Shown one piece after another: positions 8,032 to 16,331 of a stretch of 64,000 nt of DNA. The notes beneath the pieces were generated by a model. That model was not told the origin of the DNA and did not search any database. It saw only the letters and a program-made list of their open reading frames with translations. How positions within the stretch are numbered: position 1 is the first letter of the stretch; each line of letters opens with the position of its first letter. The stretch comes from Glaciihabitans tibetensis (GTDB lineage: Bacteria; Actinomycetota; Actinomycetes; Actinomycetales; Microbacteriaceae): positions 186,001 through 250,000 of the forward strand of contig NZ_PVTL01000004.1 in assembly GCF_003003265.1 (NCBI RefSeq), read 5' to 3'. The position numbers and the translations under genes are program-made.

Positions 8032-8892
8032 TCATCGCGCGGACGGCCGGTTCTTCAGGTCGGCCTCGTCGCCCTCGAGCTCGATGCGCTCCTTGCGCAG
8101 CTCCTCGCTGACCTGTGCGTCCTCCGTGACCGTCTCGGTATTGAGCCGTACACGCTCCACCGGAGTGGTCGTCTTCTCCACAACGGGGCGCTCCGCGGTC
8201 AGGATCACCTCGTGCTCCTCCTCGCTGATGGCTGGGCCGGATGTCGCGGAGTCCACGTTCGCGTCGGTGATGGGTTCGCGCTCGAGCCGCACCTCCTCGC
8301 GGCTCACGGGTACGGTGACGGTCTCGTTTTCGGTGACCACGTACTTGCGCAGGCGAACACGGCCGGTCTCGACCCGCTCGGTTCCGACGCGGAGTTGCTC
8401 CTCCGAGCGCGTCATCGCGTCATCGGTCGTCGGGCCTGAGGTGTCGTACCCCGTGGTTCCGGTGGATCCCGAGGCCGCGCTGTCGGTCGCGGTGCCGTCT
8501 GTGGCCGTCCGATCGGTCGTGGTGCGGCCGGAAACGCCCGCCGAGGCGAGATCGTCGTTCGTCGTCGCCCCCGAAGGCACGCCGTCGCCGCGGTAGTAGT
8601 CGTACAGCGCTGCTTCTTCGTCTTCGGAGAGTGCGCCGTCTGCATCGATGCGCGGGGCGTCCTTCACAAAGTCCTTCTCGTAGGTCACCCGGAGCGTGTC
8701 GGAGTCTGAGTTGGCTCCCTCCAGCGAGACGAACGACTCGGACATTCCGAACAGGCCGGTGCGCACACTCGCCCACAGCGGTTCGTTGGTCTCGGAATTG
8801 ACGTAGATCTGTCCGACGGTTCCGATTTTCTCACCGTCCCGGTCGACTACGTCGGCTCCGATCAGGCTCGGGAGATTCGTGGTGTCAATCAT
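8032..8892 (-). CDS. PRC-barrel/DUF2382 (YsnF-like) stress-associated protein
   Basis: A 286-residue two-domain protein. Residues 1-85 form a PRC-barrel (LIGADVVDRDGEKIGTVGQ then the WASVRTGLFG and SFVSLEGA segments). A linker rich in Thr, Ser, Gly and Asp spans about 105-160. From about 160 there is a DUF2382 domain: EEQLRVGTERVETGRVRLRK, then VTVPVSREEVRLEREPI, then a highly acidic end. No signal peptide or membrane segment is seen, so it is probably cytoplasmic. The family is linked to general stress responses; a biochemical role is not known. The 153-base 5' region carries an imperfect G/T-rich tandem repeat. The gene lies just downstream, on the same strand, of a membrane-protein gene. 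Confidence 0.85.
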   Translation of the reverse strand: MIDTTNLPSLIGADVVDRDGEKIGTVGQIYVNSETNEPLWASVRTGLFGMSESFVSLEGANSDSDTLRVTYEKDFVKDAPRIDADGALSEDEEAALYDYYRGDGVPSGATTNDDLASAGVSGRTTTDRTATDGTATDSAASGSTGTTGYDTSGPTTDDAMTRSEEQLRVGTERVETGRVRLRKYVVTENETVTVPVSREEVRLEREPITDANVDSATSGPAISEEEHEVILTAERPVVEKTTTPVERVRLNTETVTEDAQVSEELRKERIELEGDEADLKNRPSAR

Positions 8893-8916
8893 CTGACTCC
8901 TGCTTTCTGTGTCTGG

Positions 8917-8957
8917 TGTTTCTTTGGGGTGTGTTTCTTGGGGGTGTTTCTCTGCGG
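8917..8957. repeat. Imperfect 13-15 bp tandem repeat in the leader of the PRC-barrel gene
   Basis: Three consecutive units start with TGTTTCTTTGGGG (8917), TGTGTTTCTTGGGGG (8930) and TGTTTCTCTGCGGG (8945). On the transcribed strand they read as repeated AAGAAACAC blocks just upstream of the ATG at 8892. Confidence 0.6.
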
Positions 8958-9045
8958 GCGCGCCGGAAGCGGCCCCGTCTGAGGGTGGGCGTGCGAAGAG
9001 CCGCTAGTTCGCGCGAAGCAGGCGCTAGTCCCTGCGAAACGAGCT

Positions 9046-9780
9046 CTATTTGCCGAGGCCGGCCTTATCCACCCGGCGGTGGAAGCGCATACCCGCGATG
9101 CCGCCGAGGACTGCTCCGCCGAGGCTGGCTGCAGCGGCAAGCAGCGCCGCGATCACTCCTCCGAAGGTGAAGTCTTCGGATTGGGCTCCGAGTTGGGGAA
9201 CACCCTCGAGGCTGCCCCCAGCGTCCAGTTCGTTGCCGATGATGAGTCCGAGGATGGTCACGACTATGACGGCGACGATCGCCCACAGCCACACCGCAAG
9301 TCCCTGCACGGCGCCGCTGAAGCGGGCCATGCGGCCGGCAACATACCCGCCGCAGTAGTAGGCGACGAATAGAATCACCAGCGCAATCACCCCGCCTACC
9401 CAGGCTGTGGTTCCCATGTCCCACGACGTTGGATCGGCAAACTGATTTGTCGTTGTCTCTGCGCTGTAGCCGAGCAAAACGGCGATGGTGCCCGCGACTG
9501 CGCTCAGCAGCACCACGGTTCCCGTAGCTGCCAGCCATCCGAAGAAGGCCGAGCCGATCTTGATGCCGCCGAATTGTTCCTTCTGGCGTGCCACTACCTC
9601 TTGGCGGACGGTCGGGCGGTCCCCCACCGGGACGGCAGATGTGTCGCGCTGCCCGGAATCGTTTGTGCCGGGATTGGTGAGAGGCGGTTGAGCGTTATCG
9701 TCGGCGGGGACCCTGCTTCCTGAGGGGGTCCCGCTTGAAGAGCGGGACGTGCCGTCTCGTGTCGGATCTGAGGTTGACAT
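9046..9780 (-). CDS. Membrane protein with four transmembrane segments
   Basis: A 244-residue protein of unknown function. The first 80 residues are hydrophilic, rich in Ser, Thr, Asp and Pro, and probably disordered. Four hydrophobic segments follow: around 87-108 (FFGWLAATGTVVLLSAVAG), 132-155 (GGVIALVILFVAYYCGGYVAG), 165-187 (LAVWLWAIVAVIVVTILGLI) and 212-236 (GGVIAALLAAAASLGGAVLGG), with a short basic tail. The GYVAGRMAR loop between segments 2 and 3 is a recurrent feature of actinobacterial small membrane proteins. It sits just upstream of the PRC-barrel gene on the same strand, so the two may be coexpressed, although 153 bases separate them. No enzymatic motif is visible. Confidence 0.75.
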   Translation of the reverse strand: MSTSDPTRDGTSRSSSGTPSGSRVPADDNAQPPLTNPGTNDSGQRDTSAVPVGDRPTVRQEVVARQKEQFGGIKIGSAFFGWLAATGTVVLLSAVAGTIAVLLGYSAETTTNQFADPTSWDMGTTAWVGGVIALVILFVAYYCGGYVAGRMARFSGAVQGLAVWLWAIVAVIVVTILGLIIGNELDAGGSLEGVPQLGAQSEDFTFGGVIAALLAAAASLGGAVLGGIAGMRFHRRVDKAGLGK

Positions 9781-9981
9781 TACCGATCCTCGTTACTGAA
9801 TAGGCCCAGCTCGCGTCGTCGCGCGCCATCGCGTTGAGAACAGTCAATCCGATCGCCGAAATCGCAACAAGGGGTTGAACACACAGGCACGGTGCGAATC
9901 CCCCACTTCGGGCGATCTTGACGGGGAACGGCACGAGCGCGCGGTTCGCCGTGTCCGTGGGAACGGAGCGTTGCTCCCGTT

Positions 9982-10953
9982 TCAGATGAGTTGCACGGCT
10001 CGCCGCAGGTGCTCACGCGCGGCTGTCACGGTTTCGGGACTGACCGGCAGCGTGCCCGGCAGGCCGAGTCGCAGGAAGGGCGAAAGATCCGACCGGCGCA
10101 CGAGCACCGCGGACAGGCCGCGCAGCCTGCTCACCTCGGTGGGAACGGTGATGCCCGCATCATCCGGCACCACCATGATGACTGCGGTGAATCGCACCCC
10201 CATGTTTTCGCTGAAGAAGTTTGCACGCGATATCAGCGTTCGGATGGGGCGCTCACGCCGACCGAAACCATCGCCCGTGACATCCCCGCCACGCACATAG
10301 ACCTCCCCACCACGGTCCTCCGACAGCAGGGCGAAGAGCCCGGTGGGCCCGAGCACAACGTGATCGAGTTTCTCTGCGGGGTTTCCTCCGGCGACCTCGG
10401 TGGAGACGTCGTGCCAGATACTGAAGGAACTGCCCACACCGGTGAGCGCTGTCGCCGTCGCCTCCTCCGTCATCGCGGCGATCAGGCATTGGCGCACACT
10501 GCCGGGCAGTGCAGAAGCGAGTCGCGCGTCATAGGGGTCGACTGACGCCATTCCCATCTGCCTGGCCCACTCACCCACGCCCGTCACATACTGCTTACGC
10601 CACCACAACCCGGCGTGGCCATACGTCGCGCCGGGAGAGGCCGGGGAGCGAAAGGAAGACCGGCCGGTGCGGGTGCCGGCCGAGTCCGCCGAGTTCGGTG
10701 GCGACCAGGTGGACCACGGCGACCGCGACGACCCTGCGGCGGGAAAGGCCGAGGAGGTGCGGTCGTACCGGGCGCGATCCTCGGCGGTACCGACGGCCTC
10801 CCACGCGACCTGAACCGCGTGGAATTCCACCGCGACACCTCCCGTGTCCGGGTGGGTTCGCCGAAGCGCTCTGCGGTACGCGCGGCGCAGCTCGTCGTCA
10901 GTCGCACTGGAGGTCACGCCGAGAACCTCGTAGGCGTCGGAACTGGGACTCAT
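9982..10953 (-). CDS. J-domain protein with a degenerate NERD-like C-terminal domain
   Basis: A 323-residue protein. Residues 6-65 form a J-domain (YEVLGVTSSATDDELRRAYR), with an intact HPD motif at 34-36 that should stimulate a DnaK-type chaperone. A Ser/Pro-rich linker follows at about 68-110. The C-terminal part looks like a nuclease-related (NERD) fold: EKLDHVVLGPTGLFALL at about 194-210 matches the xxxIDHxVxGPxGxF(V)I pattern. Where a catalytic ExK is expected the sequence reads SED, so nuclease activity is doubtful. There is no Gly/Phe region or zinc-finger domain, so this is not DnaJ itself. ATG 10953 is chosen because the J-domain begins there; a longer frame from 11055 would overlap sufU and encode pentapeptide repeats. 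The NERD assignment is from pattern only. Confidence 0.7.
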   Translation of the reverse strand: MSPSSDAYEVLGVTSSATDDELRRAYRRALRRTHPDTGGVAVEFHAVQVAWEAVGTAEDRARYDRTSSAFPAAGSSRSPWSTWSPPNSADSAGTRTGRSSFRSPASPGATYGHAGLWWRKQYVTGVGEWARQMGMASVDPYDARLASALPGSVRQCLIAAMTEEATATALTGVGSSFSIWHDVSTEVAGGNPAEKLDHVVLGPTGLFALLSEDRGGEVYVRGGDVTGDGFGRRERPIRTLISRANFFSENMGVRFTAVIMVVPDDAGITVPTEVSRLRGLSAVLVRRSDLSPFLRLGLPGTLPVSPETVTAAREHLRRAVQLI

Positions 10954-10966
10954 AAAATCGCCGGGA

Positions 10967-11026
10967 GTGTTCTTGTCAGGAGAGTTCTCGTCAGAAGAGT
11001 TCTCGTCAGGACGTCTGTCGTGAGGA
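10967..11026. repeat. 15-bp tandem repeat, 4 copies, across the end of sufU
   Basis: Units begin at 10967, 10982, 10997 and 11012. Units 2 and 3 (GAGTTCTCGTCAGAA and GAGTTCTCGTCAGGA) differ by one base. The array covers the sufU stop at 11006 and the space before the J-domain gene. Read in that gene's frame on the minus strand it encodes DEN-type pentapeptides. Confidence 0.8.
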
Positions 11027-11464
11027 CGTCTCTGCAATGCAGGCCTCGGTGGCAACCCACGCCAACATTGCGCACTTCACGCGCATGACGAACTTCGACA
11101 CCCCGTGGAAGGCCACCGCGTCTCCCAGAATGTCAATGTCGGGTTCTCCCGCACCGCGCGAGCGGAGCATCTCGCGGAATTCGGCGATGGTCGACTGAAG
11201 TTCGGCGATGGTCATTCCCGGAGCCATCTCGGCGAGCACCGACGCGGAAGCCATCGAGATACTGCACCCGGCTCCGCGCCAGCCAAGCGCGGATATCCGG
11301 TCAGTGCCGGGCTCGAGCGCGAGCTGCAGGGTGATCTCGTCACCACAGGTGGGATTGCGCTCAAAATGCATCGCGTCGAAGTGGTCGAGCTCACCGAACC
11401 CGATACGGCGCTTCGAATGATCCAGGATAACTTCCTGGTAGAGGCCAGCCAGCGCGTCGCTCAC
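11006..11464 (-). CDS. sufU: SufU iron-sulfur scaffold / zinc-dependent sulfurtransferase
   Basis: A 152-residue IscU-fold protein of the SufU branch. It accepts persulfide sulfur from SufS and passes it to the SUF assembly complex. Three conserved cysteines are present in NPTCGDEITL, GAGCSISMASASVLAEM and VKCAMLAW; the insertion between the second and third is typical of Gram-positive SufU. It starts LAGLYQEVILDHSKRRIGF, the normal family opening after a few residues. Its ATG overlaps the sufS stop by 4 bases, so translation is coupled to sufS. The last codons run into a 15-bp tandem repeat. sufBCD are not in the window, although SUF genes are usually one operon. Confidence 0.93.
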   Translation of the reverse strand: MSDALAGLYQEVILDHSKRRIGFGELDHFDAMHFERNPTCGDEITLQLALEPGTDRISALGWRGAGCSISMASASVLAEMAPGMTIAELQSTIAEFREMLRSRGAGEPDIDILGDAVAFHGVSKFVMRVKCAMLAWVATEACIAETSSRQTS

Positions 11465-12786
11465 TCGTCCACCCCGAAGTACGGGCGCACCTCGGCGACG
11501 GCAGCAAGAAACCGGTCGACGTCGTCGGTGCTCGTATAGAGGTACGCGCTCGCCCGTGTCGTGGCCGTCAGACCGAGTCGGCGATGGAGGGGTTGGGCGC
11601 AGTGGTGTCCGACGCGAACGGCGATGCCGCGGGAGTCGAGGTATTGGCCCACGTCGTGGGCGTGCACGCCGACCACGTCGAAGCTGACCAGGCCCGCGCG
11701 GGTTACGCCGGCGGCGGGACCCACCACCTGGATCCCGGGGATGTCTGCGAGACCGGCGAGCATACGCTGCGCGAGCGCGTTTTCGTGCTCGTCGATGCGG
11801 TCGAGGCCCACCGACTCGAGGTACCGCACCGCGGCGGCGAGTGCGACCGCCTGGGATACCGGCTGCGTCCCCGCCTCAAACCGTTGTGGCGCGGGCAGGA
11901 AGTCCGAACCCTCCATCGTCACCGTGTTGATCATCGATCCTCCGGTACGGAACGGCGGCAACGCATCGAGAAGGTCGGCGCGCCCGTAGAGCACGCCGAT
12001 CCCGTTAGGGCCACCCATCTTGTGTCCGGAGAACGCGGCGAAGTCCACGTCGAGTTCCACCAGGTTCAGGCGCCGATGCGGTGCGGACTGGCAGGCATCG
12101 AGCACAACGAGTGCGCCGACCGCGTGCGCGAGCGCCACGATGTCGCTCACGGGCGCAACATACCCGGTGACGTTCGATACGTGAGCGAAGGCGATGAGTC
12201 GGGTGCGCTCCGTGATGACGGCGGCCGCGTCATCCGCTGTCCACGTACCATCGTCTCGCACCGGCACGTATTTCAGGCTTGCGCCGGTTACGGCGGCCAG
12301 CTCCTGCCACGGGACGAGATTGGAGTGGTGCTCCGCCTCGGTTATGACGATCTCATCGCCACTGCCGAGCGCGAAGCGTCGTGCCGCTGGGCCACCGCGC
12401 CCGTGGCTGGCATTTGCCATCCCGTAGGCGACCAGGTTGAGCGCATCGGTAGCGTTGGAGGTCCAGACAATTTCGGCCGGGGACGCGCCAACAAAGTCAG
12501 CGACGGTCGCGCGGGCGTCCTCATAGGCCTCGGTCGCGAGAGCGGCCAGCGTGTGCGCTCCGCGATGCACGGCCGCGTTGGAGTGAAGCAGGAAGTCGCG
12601 CTCGGCATCGAGCACGGCGAGAGGCCGTTGAGCGGTCGCACCGGAATCGAGGTAGGCGAGCGGTTGCCCGTTGACGAACTCGCCGAGAGCGGGAAAGTCC
12701 GCGCGGATCGACGCGACTTCGAGGTCGCTGAGAGGGCTGACGGAAACGCCATGAACAAGACTGGGCACAACTTCCAGCCTACGCAC
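11461..12786 (-). CDS. sufS: Cysteine desulfurase SufS
   Basis: A 441-residue PLP enzyme that removes sulfur from L-cysteine to form an enzyme persulfide for Fe-S cluster assembly. Seen are LDSGATAQRP near the N-terminus, EHHSNLVPWQ, VVLDACQSAPH (PLP-binding Asp), the Schiff-base lysine in FSGHKMGGPNGIG, and the persulfide cysteine in VGHHCAQPLH, a group II (SufS) arrangement. The GTG at 12786 is preceded by AGGGG; another GTG at 12768 is possible and would shorten the protein by 6 residues. Its end overlaps sufU by 4 bases. dhaM follows upstream on the same strand after a 55-base gap and is unlikely to be functionally linked. Confidence 0.94.
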   Translation of the reverse strand: MRRLEVVPSLVHGVSVSPLSDLEVASIRADFPALGEFVNGQPLAYLDSGATAQRPLAVLDAERDFLLHSNAAVHRGAHTLAALATEAYEDARATVADFVGASPAEIVWTSNATDALNLVAYGMANASHGRGGPAARRFALGSGDEIVITEAEHHSNLVPWQELAAVTGASLKYVPVRDDGTWTADDAAAVITERTRLIAFAHVSNVTGYVAPVSDIVALAHAVGALVVLDACQSAPHRRLNLVELDVDFAAFSGHKMGGPNGIGVLYGRADLLDALPPFRTGGSMINTVTMEGSDFLPAPQRFEAGTQPVSQAVALAAAVRYLESVGLDRIDEHENALAQRMLAGLADIPGIQVVGPAAGVTRAGLVSFDVVGVHAHDVGQYLDSRGIAVRVGHHCAQPLHRRLGLTATTRASAYLYTSTDDVDRFLAAVAEVRPYFGVDE

Positions 12787-12841
12787 TCGCGCCCCTGGCC
12801 GCAGGACCGGCGCAGTTGCTGCGAGCTACTCGTCTCCAGAG

Positions 12842-13594
12842 CTACTCGCCAAATCCGGACGCCAGCAGTGTCGTCAGCGCGTCGACCGCTTCCTGTGCCT
12901 GCGTGCCGGTCGCCTCCACGCGAACCGAGGATCCGATCCCGAGGCCCATCCCCATGATGCGCAGCAGGCTTTTTGCATCGACCCCGTTCACCGTGATCCT
13001 CGCGTCGAATGTGCTCGCCAGCCGCACAAACTCCGCCGCGGGGCGTGCGTGCAACCCCGAGGGGTTAATCAGGGTTGCATTCGCCCCGATCGGTTCCTCT
13101 GGCCTTTCGGACGAGGGCGGGAGGGTCGTGCTGCTCAGGTCGGAGCCCCGGCGATCCGACGAGGTCGATTCGACAGCTTCCTCTGGCGAATTTTGGTCGG
13201 ACGTCATGGCGGATGCTGCGGCGGAAGCCTCGGCAGCGTCAACCACCTCGGCCAGCGCACCGCCCACCTCCGCGGCGACCGCCGCGGCAACCGCACCCTC
13301 GACGATCGGTGCGTCGGCAATACGCACCCGTGCGCGCAACTCGTCATCGAGGAAGTCCAGCGCCGTCTCGGCGGTGAGAATGGCGGAGCCAAGGTCGCAC
13401 ATGACGACCACTCCGTCGCCATCGTCGGCGTCTACTACCGCCGACATCACGAGGTCAAAGCTGGTACCGAGGCCCCCGTCATCCGTTCCCCCCGCAGCGC
13501 GAATGCGAACCCCGGGGGCCATCTGGCCCGCGAGCTCCACGATTCCCTCCGCGATCTTGGCGGAATGAGAGACAACGACCAACCCGACGCTCAC
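12842..13594 (-). CDS. dhaM: DhaM phosphoryl-transfer subunit of PTS-dependent dihydroxyacetone kinase
   Basis: A 250-residue fusion. Residues 1-130 form an EIIA-mannose-like domain (GLVVVSHSAKIAEG, phosphorylated His near position 10). A Ser/Glu/Pro-rich linker follows at about 130-165. An HPr-like domain begins at ATLINPSGLHARPAAEFV, with the phosphorylated His in GLHARPA. It relays phosphate from PTS enzyme I to ADP held by DhaL. No enzyme I-like C-terminal domain is present, unlike in E. coli DhaM, so the general PTS enzyme I encoded elsewhere must supply phosphate. It is the last gene of dhaK-dhaL-dhaM, 4 bases after dhaL. Confidence 0.92.
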   Translation of the reverse strand: MSVGLVVVSHSAKIAEGIVELAGQMAPGVRIRAAGGTDDGGLGTSFDLVMSAVVDADDGDGVVVMCDLGSAILTAETALDFLDDELRARVRIADAPIVEGAVAAAVAAEVGGALAEVVDAAEASAAASAMTSDQNSPEEAVESTSSDRRGSDLSSTTLPPSSERPEEPIGANATLINPSGLHARPAAEFVRLASTFDARITVNGVDAKSLLRIMGMGLGIGSSVRVEATGTQAQEAVDALTTLLASGFGE

Positions 13595-13598
13595 GGCT

Positions 13599-14234
13599 CT
13601 AGTCCGTCGTCGCGTCTACGGCAGCGCGTAACAGCAACGCGGAGGACACCGATCCGGGGTCCCTGTGTCCGATCGCGCGTTCGCCGAGGTAGCTCGCGCG
13701 GCCCTTGCGGGCAACGAGCGGATCCGTCGCTGCGGAGCCTGCCTCGGCCGCCTCCGCCGCGGCAACCAGGATGGCGACCTCGTCCTTTCCCGCTGCCAGT
13801 GCTGTGGCCGCGGCCTCCACCGCGGGGGTCCAGGCATCGATCATGGTCTTGTCTCCCGGTTCCGCCTTGCCCCGCAACACGATCCCGTCGCGCGCGGCGG
13901 TCAGCATCGCGACGAGGTCCGCCCCGTCAAGCTCCTCATGGCCGGCGACCGCGCCCGCTGCCTTCAGGTACGCGGTGCCGAACAACGGCCCGGATGCGCC
14001 GCCCACGGTCGAGATCAGCGTGGTTGCAACCATCTTCAAGGCATCACCGGGGGTAGCGTCGGCGCTGAGATCGGCCAGCTTGGTTGCCACGGCCGAAAAT
14101 CCGCGGTCCATGTTCTCGCCGTGATCCCCGTCACCGATCGCCCGATCCAGCGTAGTCAGGTCGGTGCGGTGCTCCGAGATCACGTCTGCACTCCGCGCGA
14201 TCCACGCCTTCGTCCACGTGATGTCTAAAGCCAT
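13599..14234 (-). CDS. dhaL: DhaL ADP-binding subunit of dihydroxyacetone kinase
   Basis: A 211-residue subunit that holds ADP as a bound cofactor and transfers phosphate from DhaM to dihydroxyacetone on DhaK. The metal-ADP binding aspartates lie in LDRAIGDGDHGENMDRGF. The nucleotide loops include VGGASGPLFGTAYLKAA and GDKTMIDAW. The end, ARKGRASYLGERAIGHRDPG followed by SSALLL, is the standard DhaL C-terminus. The start is 6 bases after the dhaK stop and the stop is 4 bases from dhaM, so the three are one operon. Confidence 0.95.
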   Translation of the reverse strand: MALDITWTKAWIARSADVISEHRTDLTTLDRAIGDGDHGENMDRGFSAVATKLADLSADATPGDALKMVATTLISTVGGASGPLFGTAYLKAAGAVAGHEELDGADLVAMLTAARDGIVLRGKAEPGDKTMIDAWTPAVEAAATALAAGKDEVAILVAAAEAAEAGSAATDPLVARKGRASYLGERAIGHRDPGSVSSALLLRAAVDATTD

Positions 14235-14240
14235 GGTGAG

Positions 14241-15242
14241 TTACCTTCCCCAGCGCAGTGCGGCGGTTTGTACCGGCGCGTTCCACAATTCTTCCAGTTC
14301 AGGGTCGAGCTTGAGAACCGTGATCGACGCCCCCTGCATCTCGAGGCTGGTGACGAAGTTGCCGACGAGGCTCACACCGACCTCGATGCCGTTGGCGGCG
14401 AGCAGTTCGGCCGCGCGGCGATACACGATGTAGAGCTCGACCTGCGGGGTGCCGCCCATGCCATTGACGAACAGCAGCACGCGATCCCCGGAGGCGAACG
14501 GGAGGTCTTCGAGAATCGGTGCCAGCAGCCGGTCGACGATCTGGTCGGCGGGCTCGAGCTGGATCCGCTCGCGACCAGGTTCCCCGTGGATCCCGATACC
14601 AATCTCGATCTCATCGTCCGCGAGGGTGAAGCTTGGCTCGCCCGCGTGCGGCACGACGCAGGGCGTGAGCGCGACCCCCATCGATCGCGTCTGCGCGTTC
14701 ACACGGGTGGCGATCGCGGCGACCGCCTCCAGGTCATCCCCGCGCTGCGCTGCGGCGCCGGCGATCTTCTCCACCAGCACGGTGCCGGCGACGCCCCGGC
14801 GCCCCGCTGTGTACAGCGAATCCTTGACGGCGACATCGTCGTCGACGATGACGGTGCGTACGGTCACCCCCTCGGCCTCGGCAAGTTCCGCGGCGGTCTC
14901 AAAGTTCAGCACGTCGCCGGTGTAGTTCTTCACGATCTGCAACACCCCAGCCCCGGAGTTGATTGCGAGCGTCGCCGCCAGGATCGGGTCGGGGGTCGGT
15001 GAGGTGAACACGGCGCCAGGAACCGCGGCGTCGAGCATGCCGAATCCGACGAAACCAGCGTGCAGCGGTTCGTGCCCGCTCCCGCCCCCGCTGATCAGCG
15101 CCACCTTGCCCGCGACCGGGGCATCCGCTCGCACAACGAAGATCGGGTCGAAAGACGCGGTCACGAGGTCAGCGTGGGCGACGGCGAACCCCGTCACCGC
15201 TTCCTCTACGACATTTTTCGGATCATTGATGAGCTTTTTCAT
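14241..15242 (-). CDS. dhaK: DhaK substrate-binding subunit of dihydroxyacetone kinase
   Basis: A 333-residue subunit that binds dihydroxyacetone covalently through a histidine hemiaminal and phosphorylates it to DHAP together with DhaL and DhaM. It opens [18 protein letters not shown], the canonical start. [19 protein letters not shown] and the hemiaminal His region [13 protein letters not shown] are present. ATG 15242 has AGAGGA 7 bases upstream; the frame reaches 15314, but the extra N-terminus is not conserved. It is the first gene of dhaKLM and diverges from glpF across 223 bases, which must hold both promoters. I see no clear operator there. Confidence 0.95.
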   Translation of the reverse strand: MKKLINDPKNVVEEAVTGFAVAHADLVTASFDPIFVVRADAPVAGKVALISGGGSGHEPLHAGFVGFGMLDAAVPGAVFTSPTPDPILAATLAINSGAGVLQIVKNYTGDVLNFETAAELAEAEGVTVRTVIVDDDVAVKDSLYTAGRRGVAGTVLVEKIAGAAAQRGDDLEAVAAIATRVNAQTRSMGVALTPCVVPHAGEPSFTLADDEIEIGIGIHGEPGRERIQLEPADQIVDRLLAPILEDLPFASGDRVLLFVNGMGGTPQVELYIVYRRAAELLAANGIEVGVSLVGNFVTSLEMQGASITVLKLDPELEELWNAPVQTAALRWGR

Positions 15243-15465
15243 GACCGTTCCTCTCGACACTTCGTTGTGGACGAATCCTTCGGATGATTCGATTTTGAGC
15301 AGCGTAGCCTTCAACCTAGCCCAGACCGCAGCCGAGGATAAGCCGCCACAGTTTTTCTCGGCAAGGGCCTGTTTTTGCCCCGCTGGTCAGGAATAAGGTG
15401 GGTTGAAATCCCCTCAAATGGGGGCTGCGCGCGCTCAGTGCGCGCCGAAACCAAGGACGGTCAAC

Positions 15466-16212
15466 GTGGATCTCGGAACTATCTTCCTTTCGGAAACAGT
15501 GGGCACGGCGATGCTCATATTGCTCGGTTGTGGTGTAGTCGCGAATATCGCACTCGCCAAAACCAAGGGCAACGCCGGCGGATTCCTGATGGTGAACTTC
15601 GGGTGGGGCCTCGCAGTCTTCGCCGGTGTCACGGTCGCCTATTCGTCGGGCGCGCACCTGAACCCTGCGGTGACCCTCGGCCTCTGGGCCTCCGGCGTGG
15701 AACTCAGCTTCACGCAAATCCTGGTCTACTTCGCTGGCGAGTTTGTCGGTGCCTTTATCGGAGCCGTGCTGGTGTGGCTCGCGTACAAGCAGCACTTCGA
15801 CGATGAGCCTCTCGCGGCCAACAAGCTCGGCGTGTTCTCCACCGGCCCCGCCATTCGCAGCTCCGCCTGGAACCTCATCACCGAAATCATCGGCACGTTC
15901 GTGCTCGTGTTCGTCATCGTCGGATTCGGACGGGTTGGCGACGTCGACCTGTCCGTTCCCGCGGGGCTCGCCGCGCTCGGCGCACTTCCGGTGGCACTGC
16001 TGGTAGTCGTGATCGGCATCTCGCTCGGTGGACCGACCGGTTACGCAATTAACCCCGCCCGTGACCTCAGCCCGCGCATCGCGCACGCGGTCTTGCCGAT
16101 CGCCGGCAAGGGCACGAGCGACTGGGGCTATGCCTGGATCCCGGTCGTCGGGCCCGTTATCGGCGGCATCCTCGGCGGGCTCGCCGCCGCCCCCCTGCTC
16201 CCGCTGAGCTAA
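15466..16212 (+). CDS. glpF: Glycerol uptake facilitator (aquaglyceroporin)
   Basis: A 248-residue major intrinsic protein that lets glycerol, and probably dihydroxyacetone, diffuse across the membrane. Both pore NPA motifs are intact: GAHLNPAVTLG and GYAINPARDLSPR. The Asp after the second NPAR is the glycerol-channel signature and separates it from water-only aquaporins. Six membrane helices can be traced from LSETVGTAMLILLGCG to PVIGGILGGLAAAP. GTG 15466 has AAGGA 8 bases upstream and begins VDLGTIFLSE; the longer frame from 15403 has no ribosome site. glpK follows 119 bases downstream, and dhaKLM is divergent. The group forms a C3 uptake and activation module. Confidence 0.94.
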   Translation: MDLGTIFLSETVGTAMLILLGCGVVANIALAKTKGNAGGFLMVNFGWGLAVFAGVTVAYSSGAHLNPAVTLGLWASGVELSFTQILVYFAGEFVGAFIGAVLVWLAYKQHFDDEPLAANKLGVFSTGPAIRSSAWNLITEIIGTFVLVFVIVGFGRVGDVDLSVPAGLAALGALPVALLVVVIGISLGGPTGYAINPARDLSPRIAHAVLPIAGKGTSDWGYAWIPVVGPVIGGILGGLAAAPLLPLS

Positions 16213-16331
16213 GCCGCCAACCCAGGTTCACCGGATAAGCTAATTGCTCACCTTTGAACCAAGCACCAGCTTATGTATGCACAGGAATGGCCATGGCACT
16301 TGCCCATGGCCCCAACAAAGGAGTTAATTCC

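Noticed and set aside
10967..11026. CRISPR-like array
   Set aside because: Units are contiguous 15-mers without spacers and there are no cas genes in the window.
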